Source: JAYSRU01 sp043720875
GTDB taxonomy: Bacteria; Bacteroidota; Bacteroidia; Flavobacteriales_D; Crocinitomicaceae
DNA length: 40,671 nt
Direction of reading: 5' to 3'
Assembly: GCA_043720875.1 (NCBI GenBank)
Contig: JAYSRU010000119.1
Coordinates: forward strand, 1-40,671
In this document: positions 32,656 through 40,671 of the stretch, one piece after another
Position numbering within the stretch: position 1 is the stretch's first letter
Layout: the number at the start of each line of letters is the position of its first letter
Made by a program: the position numbers and the translations under genes
Notes under the pieces: model-generated
What the model was told of the DNA's origin: nothing
Databases searched by the model: none
The model's input: the letters and a program-made list of their open reading frames with translations, nothing else

Positions 32656-34947
32656 TTATTCCTTAATTACACGTTGCATATAATTTCCATTTATAGTTTT
32701 GATCTGTACAAAATAAATACCTTTAGCATATTTATTTAAAGGAACGTTTAGCGTGGTAATGCTACTTTCAAGTGTTTGTAAAACTTTGCCACTTGCATCC
32801 ATTATTACTACGCTTTTATCTCCTTCTATTTCACCAAAAGTGATAGTGAAATTATCCTTTGTAGGATTAGGATAAAGTGATATTCCGTTCAATGTAGTTT
32901 GCTCATTTAAACCAAGAAAACTACACGCAGTTGTTTTGACGATAGAATCACCATTAAAGGTTGTCATGCCTGCCTCAGAAGTCAAAATAGTCATAACAAC
33001 TGTTCCCAAATCATTGGTTAATGTTGCGCTGCCTTGGAAGGCACAAGCACCATCACCGGTAAATCCGTCACCAAAACTATCATAAATCGTGAAAGTGAAA
33101 CAAGTATCACTCACACAGAAATTGTCTGTAATTGTTGCAGGAGCCGTAAATGAATTTGTGTAAGGCCCACCTGATGCCAATACTACACCATTGTCCTTAG
33201 CTTCCCAAGTAGTTTCATCACCATAACAATCCAATGTAAGTGATAAATCAAACACTCTTGCGTTGGCAATAATTGTCATCGAAGAATTTACAGCATTATT
33301 CGTAGCAACGGGATCTGCACCACCATTAATTTGAGTTAATAAAGCGCCGAAAGTATGTGCTCCGTTTGATAAAATTTGTGCGGGTAATGTAATAGTTGTA
33401 GTTCCAAATTGAGCTAAACTTCCAACCCAAGGATAAGTTTGGCTTAACGAACCATCATAACCATATGTAATTGTAGCAGAAGTAAGAACTGTTGTGCCAG
33501 GATTTGATAAAATAAAAGTTGGAGTAACTGTTGTTCCACAAATAATTCCAGTTGCACCTGCTGGTGATTGAACGCTACCGTCTAGCGCAACTCCCGGACC
33601 ACTTGGATCAACTCCATCTATAAAAGTAGCACCTGTTGTTCCTGGATCTAACCAGTTACTTAAACGACTAGAATTGGTTGCACCACCAATCCATGAAACG
33701 GATAGTTTTCCATACAAATCTGATAAATTAGAGCCACCACAAACTGAAGCACCACCGTGTAATTGTCCAACAATTCTATGGTTTTGATCAAACAACGGAG
33801 ATCCAGAAGACCCGCCTTCAGTTACACCTTGGTCCCAACTAGGAACATACCAATGACTGTTAGGTGTAGTACCACCACCCCAATCTGCAGAAGTACAAGG
33901 CGTGTTATCAAATGAAATTTTCATAAGGTCGCCAGCAGGATGATGCACTCCACAAACCGAAGTTGGTGTAGCGCCAGAGTTATCCCAACCATTGTAATAG
34001 ATGCCCCAAGCTGGATTCGGTAACGAATTCATTTCACATAAAATCATATCAGACGGAGCCCAAGAAGCGCGGGCTACGCAGTTGTTCACATTCATAGTTT
34101 GTGGGCCATTCGTGCTAACACCAGCAATCCCACAAACTGTTCCACCCGTTGGTGCTTCCCATCTAAATCTAAAAATCCATGTTGTTGCAACCGGTCCGCA
34201 ATGATCAGCAGTCAACACGTAAGGAATCAAGGTTCCAGAAGTGTTATTCACCAACGCTGCAGAACAAAATCCGCCACCGCTCACCAACATTATTGCTGAA
34301 TTACGTTGATTTTCCCAACCTGCTCCAATTGCACAGTTAACATCGTATTCGCAGTTTCCTGAAGATTCGAAAGCTTTCCACGTAGTGTTTATCGGTTCAT
34401 ATCCATGTATTACTTGTGAAAGATTTAGTCTACTTTGTCCAACCTCATTTTTTGGCTCATACACTTCAATAATACACTTATCTCCGTTTAATATTTCCGT
34501 TCCAATTGTGTTGGACACATTGTTGTTGATGCTTGTATATGCCCCAACATAAAGAGTTTTTGAGTCATTATAGACATAAAGGGTAGTGCCACGGGATAAA
34601 AAGAAATCGCTAAAAATCAAATTAATACTTTCGGCACTCGTACTTTGAATTCCGTAGCGGGTAAGTACATCTCCGTTGGCCAAAGTTTTTTTGTTTCCAA
34701 GTGCAATGACAGAAACGTTGTGTTCAATGTAAGTTCCGAAATTCACAACTTTATTTCCTTCCGAAACTCTTCGAGCTAACTCCGCTTCTAACAAAGTTGC
34801 ATTGTTTTGCTTGGGTAGTTCATGAAATGTAACTGAACTGTGGTCGCTTTCAATAAACCCTCTAGGCTCTCCCAGATTGGCTGTTTGCCCAAAACAAGCG
34901 GTTGAACCTAAAAACAGGGCAATAATTAATGTAATTTTTTTCATCAT
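32656..34947 (-). CDS. secreted trypsin-like endopeptidase with T9SS type A sorting domain
   Basis: 763 residues. Signal peptide at residues 1-20 (TACFGQ). A propeptide-like region runs to about 190. The S1 protease domain has H249 (VLTADHCG), D300 (APSDMILCEM) and S381 (EGGSSGSPLF), with cysteine pairs and GQLHGG as in lysyl endopeptidases, so cleavage after lysine is plausible. After about residue 450 there is a CARDB-like beta domain (VTPTFILSNPGTTVLTSATI), then a further Cys-containing beta domain. The last ~75 residues (SLYPNPTKDNFTITFG to MQRVIKE) are a type A sorting domain for type IX export. Repeat copy B starts 4 nt after the stop. Confidence 0.92.
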   Translation of the reverse strand: MMKKITLIIALFLGSTACFGQTANLGEPRGFIESDHSSVTFHELPKQNNATLLEAELARRVSEGNKVVNFGTYIEHNVSVIALGNKKTLANGDVLTRYGIQSTSAESINLIFSDFFLSRGTTLYVYNDSKTLYVGAYTSINNNVSNTIGTEILNGDKCIIEVYEPKNEVGQSRLNLSQVIHGYEPINTTWKAFESSGNCEYDVNCAIGAGWENQRNSAIMLVSGGGFCSAALVNNTSGTLIPYVLTADHCGPVATTWIFRFRWEAPTGGTVCGIAGVSTNGPQTMNVNNCVARASWAPSDMILCEMNSLPNPAWGIYYNGWDNSGATPTSVCGVHHPAGDLMKISFDNTPCTSADWGGGTTPNSHWYVPSWDQGVTEGGSSGSPLFDQNHRIVGQLHGGASVCGGSNLSDLYGKLSVSWIGGATNSSRLSNWLDPGTTGATFIDGVDPSGPGVALDGSVQSPAGATGIICGTTVTPTFILSNPGTTVLTSATITYGYDGSLSQTYPWVGSLAQFGTTTITLPAQILSNGAHTFGALLTQINGGADPVATNNAVNSSMTIIANARVFDLSLTLDCYGDETTWEAKDNGVVLASGGPYTNSFTAPATITDNFCVSDTCFTFTIYDSFGDGFTGDGACAFQGSATLTNDLGTVVMTILTSEAGMTTFNGDSIVKTTACSFLGLNEQTTLNGISLYPNPTKDNFTITFGEIEGDKSVVIMDASGKVLQTLESSITTLNVPLNKYAKGIYFVQIKTINGNYMQRVIKE

Positions 34948-35077
34948 GTTTCAATTTTATAGTTAGCTAATGTAAGTTATTACGTTGATTTCTAATGTTT
35001 TTTTATGGAATAAATTGCAATGATTATGTGAAAGCAAACATTTGTTGAGTAATTGGTGATGAAATCTTAATTTTCAG

Positions 35078-35085
35078 TACTTTCG
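35078..35085 (+). promoter_or_regulatory. near-match -7 box of the RDD gene
   Basis: TACTTTCG matches 7 of 8 positions of TAnnTTTG, with a TTG at 35053-35055 22 nt upstream. It ends 7 nt before the ATG at 35093, implying a very short leader. Confidence 0.4.
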
Positions 35086-35092
35086 TATCACT

Positions 35093-35833
35093 ATGAAAAC
35101 AATTCATTTTGCAACGTCTCAACATGTACCAGTAGAGTTTGAATTGGCCCATCCGATGTTACGTCTTGGTGCTTCGTTACTTGATTTACTAGCACTTGTG
35201 ATTTATGAAATTATTATCGGGATGATTTTTGGATTGACCTTTAATTCAAAAATAGGGAATGAGTCTATTTTTACCGTGCTGAGTTTCTTTATTTTCACTT
35301 TTCCTTTTTTATTATATTCTCCTATTTTTGAATATTTTACGAACGGAAAAAGTTTAGGCAAAATGATTTGTGGCATTCGAGTGGTGCATGTAAACGGAGA
35401 AAATGCTGGTTTTAAGGAATATTTTACGCGCTGGTTATTTAGAGTTCCAGATTTGTGGATGAGCGGAGGATTTATCGCTCTATTCTTTTCTTCAACTTCT
35501 GAGACAAGTCAACGGTTGGGAGATATGATGGCGAATACACTCGTGATTAATTCGCGAACTTCGAGCACGGTTAGTTTGACACGTTTAGTCAATAATTTGA
35601 ATCAAGCTTCAGAGGTTACGTACAACAATTTAACTCAGTTTACGGATACAGAAATGTTGGCAATTAAGAAATCAATTGAGCGGGTAAGGCTTAGGCCTAC
35701 GGAGCAGAACAAAGCAATGGTAATTGCTACCGCAGAAAGAATGTCAACACTTTTAGGGTTTGACAAATTGCCCGAAAAACCTATACCGTTCCTTACTAAA
35801 ATTGTAAAGGATTACGTAATTCAAACGAGATAA
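35093..35833 (+). CDS. RDD-family membrane protein
   Basis: 246 residues. The conserved MLRLGASLLDLLALVIYEI near residue 24 has the Arg and Asp of the RDD motif inside the first helix. Further helices are VLSFFIFTFPFLLYSPIFE and FRVPDLWMSGGFIALFFSS, and the loop GKSLGKMICGIRVVHVNG is typical of the family. A cytoplasmic helical tail of about 100 residues follows. Transport roles have been suggested for some RDD proteins, but the function here is unknown. It heads a tight run with rsmI starting 1 nt after its stop. Confidence 0.88.
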   Translation: MKTIHFATSQHVPVEFELAHPMLRLGASLLDLLALVIYEIIIGMIFGLTFNSKIGNESIFTVLSFFIFTFPFLLYSPIFEYFTNGKSLGKMICGIRVVHVNGENAGFKEYFTRWLFRVPDLWMSGGFIALFFSSTSETSQRLGDMMANTLVINSRTSSTVSLTRLVNNLNQASEVTYNNLTQFTDTEMLAIKKSIERVRLRPTEQNKAMVIATAERMSTLLGFDKLPEKPIPFLTKIVKDYVIQTR

Positions 35834-35834
35834 A

Positions 35835-36575
35835 ATGGCAAGATTAATATTAGTTCCGACTCCTTTGGGTAATTTAGAGGATATTACCTTGCGGGCATTA
35901 CGCTTGTTCAAGGAAGCCACGCTTATTTATGCGGAAGACACCAGAACAACTGGGAGTTTGTTAAAACATTATGACATCAAAAAAAGCATATTGCCCTATC
36001 ATTTGCACAATGAACATAAAATGGTGGCAACCATAGTTGAGCGAATCAAACAAGAAGAGTTTGTGCTATTGGTGAGTGATGCGGGTACACCAAGTATTTC
36101 AGATCCTGGTTTTTTATTGGTTAGAGAATGCATAGAAGCTGGAATAACTGTTGAATGTTTACCTGGCGCTAGTGCATTGATTCCAGCGATCGTAGGAAGT
36201 GGATTGGCGTGTGATCGATTTGTTTTTGAAGGCTTCTTACCACATAAAAAGGGTCGTCAAACAAAGGTTGCTTTATTAGCAGAAGAAGAGAGGACGGTTG
36301 TTTTGTATGAATCACCACACAGAATACTAAAATGTTTGCAACAATTTATGGAAGTTTGCGGTCCGAATCGTAAGGCGTGTGTCGTGCGAGAAATTTCTAA
36401 GTTCTATGAAACTTTCCACCGCGGAACTTTATCAGAATTAGTAAGCTATTTTGAAGCAACTCCGGCGAAAGGTGAAATTGTATTTTTGCTGGAAGGTAAA
36501 GCAATTGTTCCGAAAGATAAATCAATCTCCAACGCAAGTAAATATGCATCTAAATTTAACGATGAGGAAGAATGA
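35835..36575 (+). CDS. rsmI: 16S rRNA (cytidine-1402-2'-O)-methyltransferase
   Basis: 246 residues. It uses S-adenosylmethionine to methylate the ribose of C1402 in the decoding centre. The N-terminal LVPTPLGNLEDITLRAL and IYAEDTRTTGSLLKHY are diagnostic of RsmI, as are VSDAGTPSISDPGFLLVREC and CLPGASALIPAIVGSGL of the tetrapyrrole-methylase fold. FEGFLPHKKGRQ and YESPHRI follow as expected. It is slightly shorter than the E. coli protein (286 residues), lacking some C-terminal sequence. Its stop overlaps the start of the next gene by 4 nt (ATGA). Confidence 0.95.
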   Translation: MARLILVPTPLGNLEDITLRALRLFKEATLIYAEDTRTTGSLLKHYDIKKSILPYHLHNEHKMVATIVERIKQEEFVLLVSDAGTPSISDPGFLLVRECIEAGITVECLPGASALIPAIVGSGLACDRFVFEGFLPHKKGRQTKVALLAEEERTVVLYESPHRILKCLQQFMEVCGPNRKACVVREISKFYETFHRGTLSELVSYFEATPAKGEIVFLLEGKAIVPKDKSISNASKYASKFNDEEE

Positions 36576-37591
36576 AAGCCTATTTTTTAGAACGATATCA
36601 CGCCACAAAAGAAGTCTTTGCTTTAAAAGAGTTAAGCTTACCCCCCTTGAACGAAAATGAACTTGAGATTGAAGTAAGTTCTTTTGGATTGAATTATGCG
36701 GATGTAATGGCACGCAATGGAATGTACAAAGAAGCGCCTCCATTGCCTTGTGTATTGGGATATGAAGTGGTGGGAGTGGTAAAAAAAGTTCAAAACGAAT
36801 CCCACGGGCATTTAATTGGTAAACGAATTTTGGGGTTTACACGTTTTGGAGGTTATGCACAGTGCCTTAATTTGGACATTAATTCAGTTATAGAAATTGA
36901 CGACATTCCTACAAATTTAGCTTTGTCGCTTGCCACACAGGGATGTACAGCTTGGTATATGATGGAGCGAACAGCTTGTGTTCAGGCAGGGGATGTTGTC
37001 CTTATCCATGCGGCAACGGGAGGAGTGGGATCATTGCTCATTCAACTGTGTAAACTTAAAGGTGCATTTGTTATAGCAAAGGTGGGAAGCAACGCAAAGA
37101 AAGAAATTGCACTATCCTACGGAGCTGATTTTGTAGTGAACTACAATGAAGTTAATTACGCCGAAGTTCTCGAAGAAAAATTTGGTCCAGCGTGTATCGA
37201 CGTTTCGTTTAATCCTTCTGGCGGCAGTACTTTCAAGAAAGATTTTAAACTTTTAGTGCAATCGGGAAAATTGGTTTTATTTGGTGCTGCAGAATTATCA
37301 GGTTCAAAATGGGGCTTGTTATCGCAGTTGAATTTTGTGCGTAAGATGGGACTTCTAATGCCCATTGCATTGTTAATGAGTTCTAAAACCGTTGCTGGAG
37401 TGAACATGTTAAAAGTTGCAGCAAGAAAACCTATGGCGCTCAAAGAAGGGATGATAATACTGGTTAATCTGGTGAAAGAAGGAAAAATTAAAACGTTGAC
37501 AGGTCAGCAATTTCCGCATACAGATTTACACAAAGCACATGATTATTTGGCTTCTGGTAAAAGTTCTGGTAAGATTGGAATTGATTGGTGA
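36572..37591 (+). CDS. zinc-independent quinone oxidoreductase-like dehydrogenase (MDR family)
   Basis: 339 residues. The N-terminal GroES-like domain (SSFGLNYADVMARNGMY, LGYEVVGVV) resembles the VAT-1/quinone reductase branch of medium-chain dehydrogenases. The Rossmann nucleotide site ATGGVGSLLIQLCK is near residues 146-160, and YGADFVVNYNE follows. The zinc ligands of alcohol dehydrogenases are absent. It probably reduces quinones or enones with NADPH; the substrate is unknown. It overlaps rsmI by 4 nt, so translation is likely coupled, and is convergent with the lipoprotein gene 16 nt away. Confidence 0.88.
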   Translation: MKAYFLERYHATKEVFALKELSLPPLNENELEIEVSSFGLNYADVMARNGMYKEAPPLPCVLGYEVVGVVKKVQNESHGHLIGKRILGFTRFGGYAQCLNLDINSVIEIDDIPTNLALSLATQGCTAWYMMERTACVQAGDVVLIHAATGGVGSLLIQLCKLKGAFVIAKVGSNAKKEIALSYGADFVVNYNEVNYAEVLEEKFGPACIDVSFNPSGGSTFKKDFKLLVQSGKLVLFGAAELSGSKWGLLSQLNFVRKMGLLMPIALLMSSKTVAGVNMLKVAARKPMALKEGMIILVNLVKEGKIKTLTGQQFPHTDLHKAHDYLASGKSSGKIGIDW

Positions 37592-37607
37592 AATTCCTTC
37601 GCAAGTA

Positions 37608-38141
37608 TTAATTTGGTAATGGACCAGTATATTGAATACAAGGATTATATCCTGTAAAACATTTATGCTTTAAATTGATGGCTATGGTGGTATCTGATTT
37701 TACAGAAATCACATAATCTGCGGCGTTGTACCAGTACTTAAAACAATCTTGTGATGTTTCTTTATAGTTTTCGTCAGCGGTTTTGTTTTTTGATCTAAAT
37801 CCTGCAAAATCAAGAATTTTATCTTCTCTAAAAACCATATAATCACCAACTGCAAGTGTTACACTATCTATACCATTCATATCCGTCGTTATTTTGATGG
37901 CGTCGGTCCAAACATGATCATTCGTTAATCCTTTTTTCAAATAAAACGTTTCTTCTGCGTGCAATTCCATTTCGCCTGCAGGCCAACCATTTCTTGGAGG
38001 TGCAGCACCGCCACAATGCAATCGGTTAGATTGTATGAGGAGCACAACATCCTTTTCTCCAGACTTAGGGCTGTTTACGGTATTAATACTTGTGCATGCA
38101 AGTAAAAAAAGTACTACGCTTAAAAGTGAGATATATTTCAT
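37608..38141 (-). CDS. small lipoprotein with HCGGAAPP motif, downstream of the histidine kinase
   Basis: 177 residues. The lipobox LLAC puts the lipidated cysteine at C16. The mature protein has NRLHCGGAAPPRNG followed by ETFYLKKG and IKITTDMNGIDSVTLAVGDYMVF. As I recall, many small secreted Bacteroidota proteins share CGGAxP followed by a carboxypeptidase-regulatory-like beta domain, and this looks like one. Further cysteines (DCF, KCF, PCI) may form disulfides. Its ATG is 4 nt after the kinase stop, so the two are co-transcribed. Function unknown. Confidence 0.75.
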   Translation of the reverse strand: MKYISLLSVVLFLLACTSINTVNSPKSGEKDVVLLIQSNRLHCGGAAPPRNGWPAGEMELHAEETFYLKKGLTNDHVWTDAIKITTDMNGIDSVTLAVGDYMVFREDKILDFAGFRSKNKTADENYKETSQDCFKYWYNAADYVISVKSDTTIAINLKHKCFTGYNPCIQYTGPLPN

Positions 38142-38145
38142 AAGA

Positions 38146-40671
38146 TTATTCTATCGTGTTTATGGGTAATTCTATATAAAAAGTTGTGCCAAAATCTTTT
38201 GTTGAATCAAACCAGATTCTTCCTTTGTGGCTTTCGATTATTTGTTTTACAACCGCCAATCCAAGTCCAGTGCCGGTTGATTTTGTGGTGAAGTTAGGGA
38301 CAAAGATACGATGTTTTTCATCTTCGTTAATACCCACTCCGTTGTCTTTCACCTCAACACGCCAATTTTTATTCAACTGAACAACAGTTACATGTATGTT
38401 ACAATTTTCTGCTTCTTTTTTTGCTTGTAAGGCATTTTTAAAGAGATTATTGAACACCCGTAACAACAATGATCTATCTGCATAAATTGGTAATTCTGTA
38501 GCACGACAAGAAAATTCGAATTGAATATTTTTGTCGTCTTTGAACAGTTCAATACAGCTTTCGATAATAGGGCGAAGGTCAATGCTATCTTCATGAGCAA
38601 GGGGCATTTTAGCGAAATTCGAAAATTCATTGGCTATATGTGCTAAGGCATCAATTTGTTCCACAATTGAATTCGCCACGCGATCTAATTTGTCCTTAGA
38701 GTTAGGATCATTCGGGTCATAAACACGTTGTAATTGCTGCAGACTCAACTTCATTGGGGTCAATGGATTTTTGATTTCATGCGCAACTTGTTTCGCCATT
38801 TCTCGCCAAGCCCCTTCTCTTTCGGTTTTAGCCAATTGATTTGCGCTGTGTTCCAATTCAATTATCTTGGTGTTGTAATCGTCTACCAGCGCACCAATTT
38901 CATCGTTAGTATCGTATTCGATCAACTTATTCGCCCCGCCTAGTTTTACGTCGGAGAAGCGTTGTTTCAGAATTCTAAGCGGCGCAAGTATCCAATTTGA
39001 CAGAAAGACCGCCCCAAGAATCGACAAAGCAGTTAGAAACACAAAAACGTTAATAATGGCAACCATAAAACTTTCGAATTGTTTTTCGAATTCGTTTTGC
39101 TGTGCAAAGTGTTGCAGGTTAATGTAGCCTATTGGGTTTCCCGCTTGATTTATGAATGGCGAATAGACAGCAGAATAAACAAGATCACCGATGCGTTCTT
39201 TGTGCACGTATTCACTTGGACTATACCTGAAAATGTAATTAAAAGCTTCGGCATTTAGTTGTTTTCCAACCAAACCAATCGAGTATACTTTTGGCCGTGA
39301 GGATGCTAAAAGTAGTCCATCCAAACTGTATAAATTAATGTCGGTTGTATATACCTTACTTAATTTTTGAAGCATAAACTCCAAATAATTTTTTTGCTCT
39401 TCTCGGGTTAATTCCTTTTCATCTCCGAATTTTTGTCTCAATTCGGTTTCTATTGATTTCATCCGTTGTAAGATTAGCTTACTTGTGTACGTGTCGTATT
39501 GATTACGAACAAAAGCGCCACTCCCCAAACTAAACAGGGCCAGTGAAATGGTAACAATCCCAATTAGGATAAGTTGTATTTTAAGGGCAAACGTCATACG
39601 GTTTAAGCGCAATCCTTCTTTTCGTCTGTTAATCATTAGGGGTACCAAAACAATAATTCCAAAAAAGGCAAAAACATAACTGAAGGTAGAAACCAAGCCC
39701 ATACCGCTCAATTGTGGGGAGCTAAGAATGAGAAAATCTTTGGAGGATTTACGGTAGAAATAGTGACTATAGTTGTTACTATTTGTAAAACCAATACTCG
39801 GAAACTCTCCTTCAGAAAACACATTTTCATTCACGGGATAGGAATATTCACCATGATTTACAACCAGCTTACCTTCAAAATAGCGCGCCATGGAGTAGTT
39901 CTCTACCATGTTTAGCACTTTTGCTTTTTTGTTAATCAAGATACGGGGGAATCCAATTCCTTCTGGAATCCTTTTCGATTTTAACGTACAAAATAATGTT
40001 CCAACACTTGAGTCTTTTGCGTAAACAGCTTGTTTGATTACATAGCTGTACTGATTGAAATTATCCCCGATGTAATAGATGCTGCTATCTGCATCGCATT
40101 GTGTTCCGTGATCTTTTAATAGGTTTAAGAAACTGGTGTACTCTTTGGCTAAATTATTTTTATAGGAAACGACAGGCTCTTTTTTGGCATTGAATAGAAA
40201 GAAATCGATTTCGTAACGTTCCCAATGATTCTTGAAATAGTTTTTCTCCATGAAGTCTTTAAACACAGACACTTGTTGTTCCAACTTAGAGTCGAGCATA
40301 TTCCTGACAGTGGTATCAGAAACAATCTTTGGAGCCAAAAAGGCGTATTCAATTTCGGTTGATTGTTCTTTGTCCGACGCGAGTTGAGATGCAAAAAGTT
40401 CACGCTCAGAATGTTCCTTGATTTCGTTGTATTCATTCAAGTTTAGGGCAGTAAAAGCGGAGAAAACCAACAGAATTAAGACGCTTGTACCAAAGGTGTA
40501 ACTGCCTTTTTGTTTGTATTCTACATAGATGAGAATGCTATTAATAACAAGTGGCCAAATGGCAACAAAAAACAGTTGATTCCCTAGAGTGAGTTCATAC
40601 AGGAAATAAATTAATCCAGAAAAGAACCAAAATAGCGCCATGGAGCTGGTCAACCATCCAGATTTTTGAAT
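38146..40671 (-). CDS. multi-pass sensor histidine kinase, NtrY-like (5' end outside window)
   Basis: At least 841 residues; the frame is open to the window edge (six codons upstream of a TTG at 40653, reading IQKSGW), so the true start lies beyond. In order: hydrophobic helices at the N-terminus, an extracytoplasmic sensor region of about 250 residues, two helices (FSYVFAFFGIIVLVPLMI, IQLILIGIVTISLALF), a second sensor-like region, another helix (INVFVFLTALSILGAVFL), and HAMP (ILAPLRILKQRFSDV). Then come HisKA with phospho-His in AHEIKNPLTP (codon 38779-38781), and HATPase with N box (NNLFKNALQAKKEAE), DNGVGI and GTGLGLAVV. The signal is unknown. No response regulator is in the window. Confidence 0.92.
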   Translation of the reverse strand: MQKSGWLTSSMALFWFFSGLIYFLYELTLGNQLFFVAIWPLVINSILIYVEYKQKGSYTFGTSVLILLVFSAFTALNLNEYNEIKEHSERELFASQLASDKEQSTEIEYAFLAPKIVSDTTVRNMLDSKLEQQVSVFKDFMEKNYFKNHWERYEIDFFLFNAKKEPVVSYKNNLAKEYTSFLNLLKDHGTQCDADSSIYYIGDNFNQYSYVIKQAVYAKDSSVGTLFCTLKSKRIPEGIGFPRILINKKAKVLNMVENYSMARYFEGKLVVNHGEYSYPVNENVFSEGEFPSIGFTNSNNYSHYFYRKSSKDFLILSSPQLSGMGLVSTFSYVFAFFGIIVLVPLMINRRKEGLRLNRMTFALKIQLILIGIVTISLALFSLGSGAFVRNQYDTYTSKLILQRMKSIETELRQKFGDEKELTREEQKNYLEFMLQKLSKVYTTDINLYSLDGLLLASSRPKVYSIGLVGKQLNAEAFNYIFRYSPSEYVHKERIGDLVYSAVYSPFINQAGNPIGYINLQHFAQQNEFEKQFESFMVAIINVFVFLTALSILGAVFLSNWILAPLRILKQRFSDVKLGGANKLIEYDTNDEIGALVDDYNTKIIELEHSANQLAKTEREGAWREMAKQVAHEIKNPLTPMKLSLQQLQRVYDPNDPNSKDKLDRVANSIVEQIDALAHIANEFSNFAKMPLAHEDSIDLRPIIESCIELFKDDKNIQFEFSCRATELPIYADRSLLLRVFNNLFKNALQAKKEAENCNIHVTVVQLNKNWRVEVKDNGVGINEDEKHRIFVPNFTTKSTGTGLGLAVVKQIIESHKGRIWFDSTKDFGTTFYIELPINTIE

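Noticed and set aside
40641..40671. Treating the histidine kinase as complete with a TTG start at 40653 or ATG at 40641
   Set aside because: The frame remains open to the window edge, TTG is a poor start choice here, and hydrophobic N-terminal sequence probably continues beyond.

Overview
The window looks like the chromosome of a Bacteroidota bacterium, most likely a Flavobacteriales lineage. It is AT-rich and its starts lack Shine-Dalgarno sequences. Several promoters match the Bacteroidota -7 box TAnnTTTG. It carries type IX secretion (T9SS) proteins: a type B sorting domain, a type A sorting domain and a PorP/SprF protein. It also has families largely typical of the phylum (DUF4837 and probable DUF6427 and DUF6341 proteins). 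I see no rRNA, tRNA, CRISPR array, prophage or transposase gene.

Layout. 1-948: the end of one secreted protein gene and a complete tandem paralog. 945-4335 (minus): a kynurenine operon (kynU, two unrecognised genes, kmo) that would turn kynurenines into 3-hydroxyanthranilate; haaO is not in the window. 4436-7869 (plus): housekeeping run hemL, yicC, gmk, nadD. 7885-10235 (minus): an SPFH/prohibitin protein and a secreted alpha/beta hydrolase. 10403-11353: a stand-alone Fic protein. 11388-13091: lysS. 13164-15515 (minus): a T9SS type B cargo gene followed by its likely PorP/SprF partner. 15675-20543: a 1622-residue outer-membrane/Ig-like repeat protein ending in back-to-back terminators. 20652-22750: two small or integral membrane proteins and purQ. 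22927-28526 (plus): tatA, gatA, an MltD-like LysM transglycosylase, a DUF4837 lipoprotein and a GT2 glycosyltransferase. 28547-34947 (minus): a PIG-L deacetylase lipoprotein, a GT4 glycosyltransferase, a small cysteine-pair membrane protein, a DUF2130 protein and a large T9SS-secreted serine endopeptidase. 35093-37591 (plus): RDD protein, rsmI and a quinone-oxidoreductase-like dehydrogenase. 37608-40671 (minus): a multi-pass sensor histidine kinase, cut by the window edge, and a small lipoprotein.

The most striking observation is a 117-bp imperfect palindrome present twice (14095-14211 and 32535-32651, 101 of 117 positions identical by hand count). Copy A sits inside codon 4 of the porP-like gene. 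It is exactly 39 codons long, open in the porP frame, and separates the start codon from the hydrophobic core of the signal peptide. Removing it on paper restores a normal signal peptide beginning MNNIYKLYLLICFVSC. This is reminiscent of the in-frame Rickettsia palindromic elements. Both copies lie 4-11 nt after the stop codon of a T9SS cargo gene. No gene-free stretch exceeds 300 bases; the largest (32394-32655, 262 nt) holds the second copy and a terminator.
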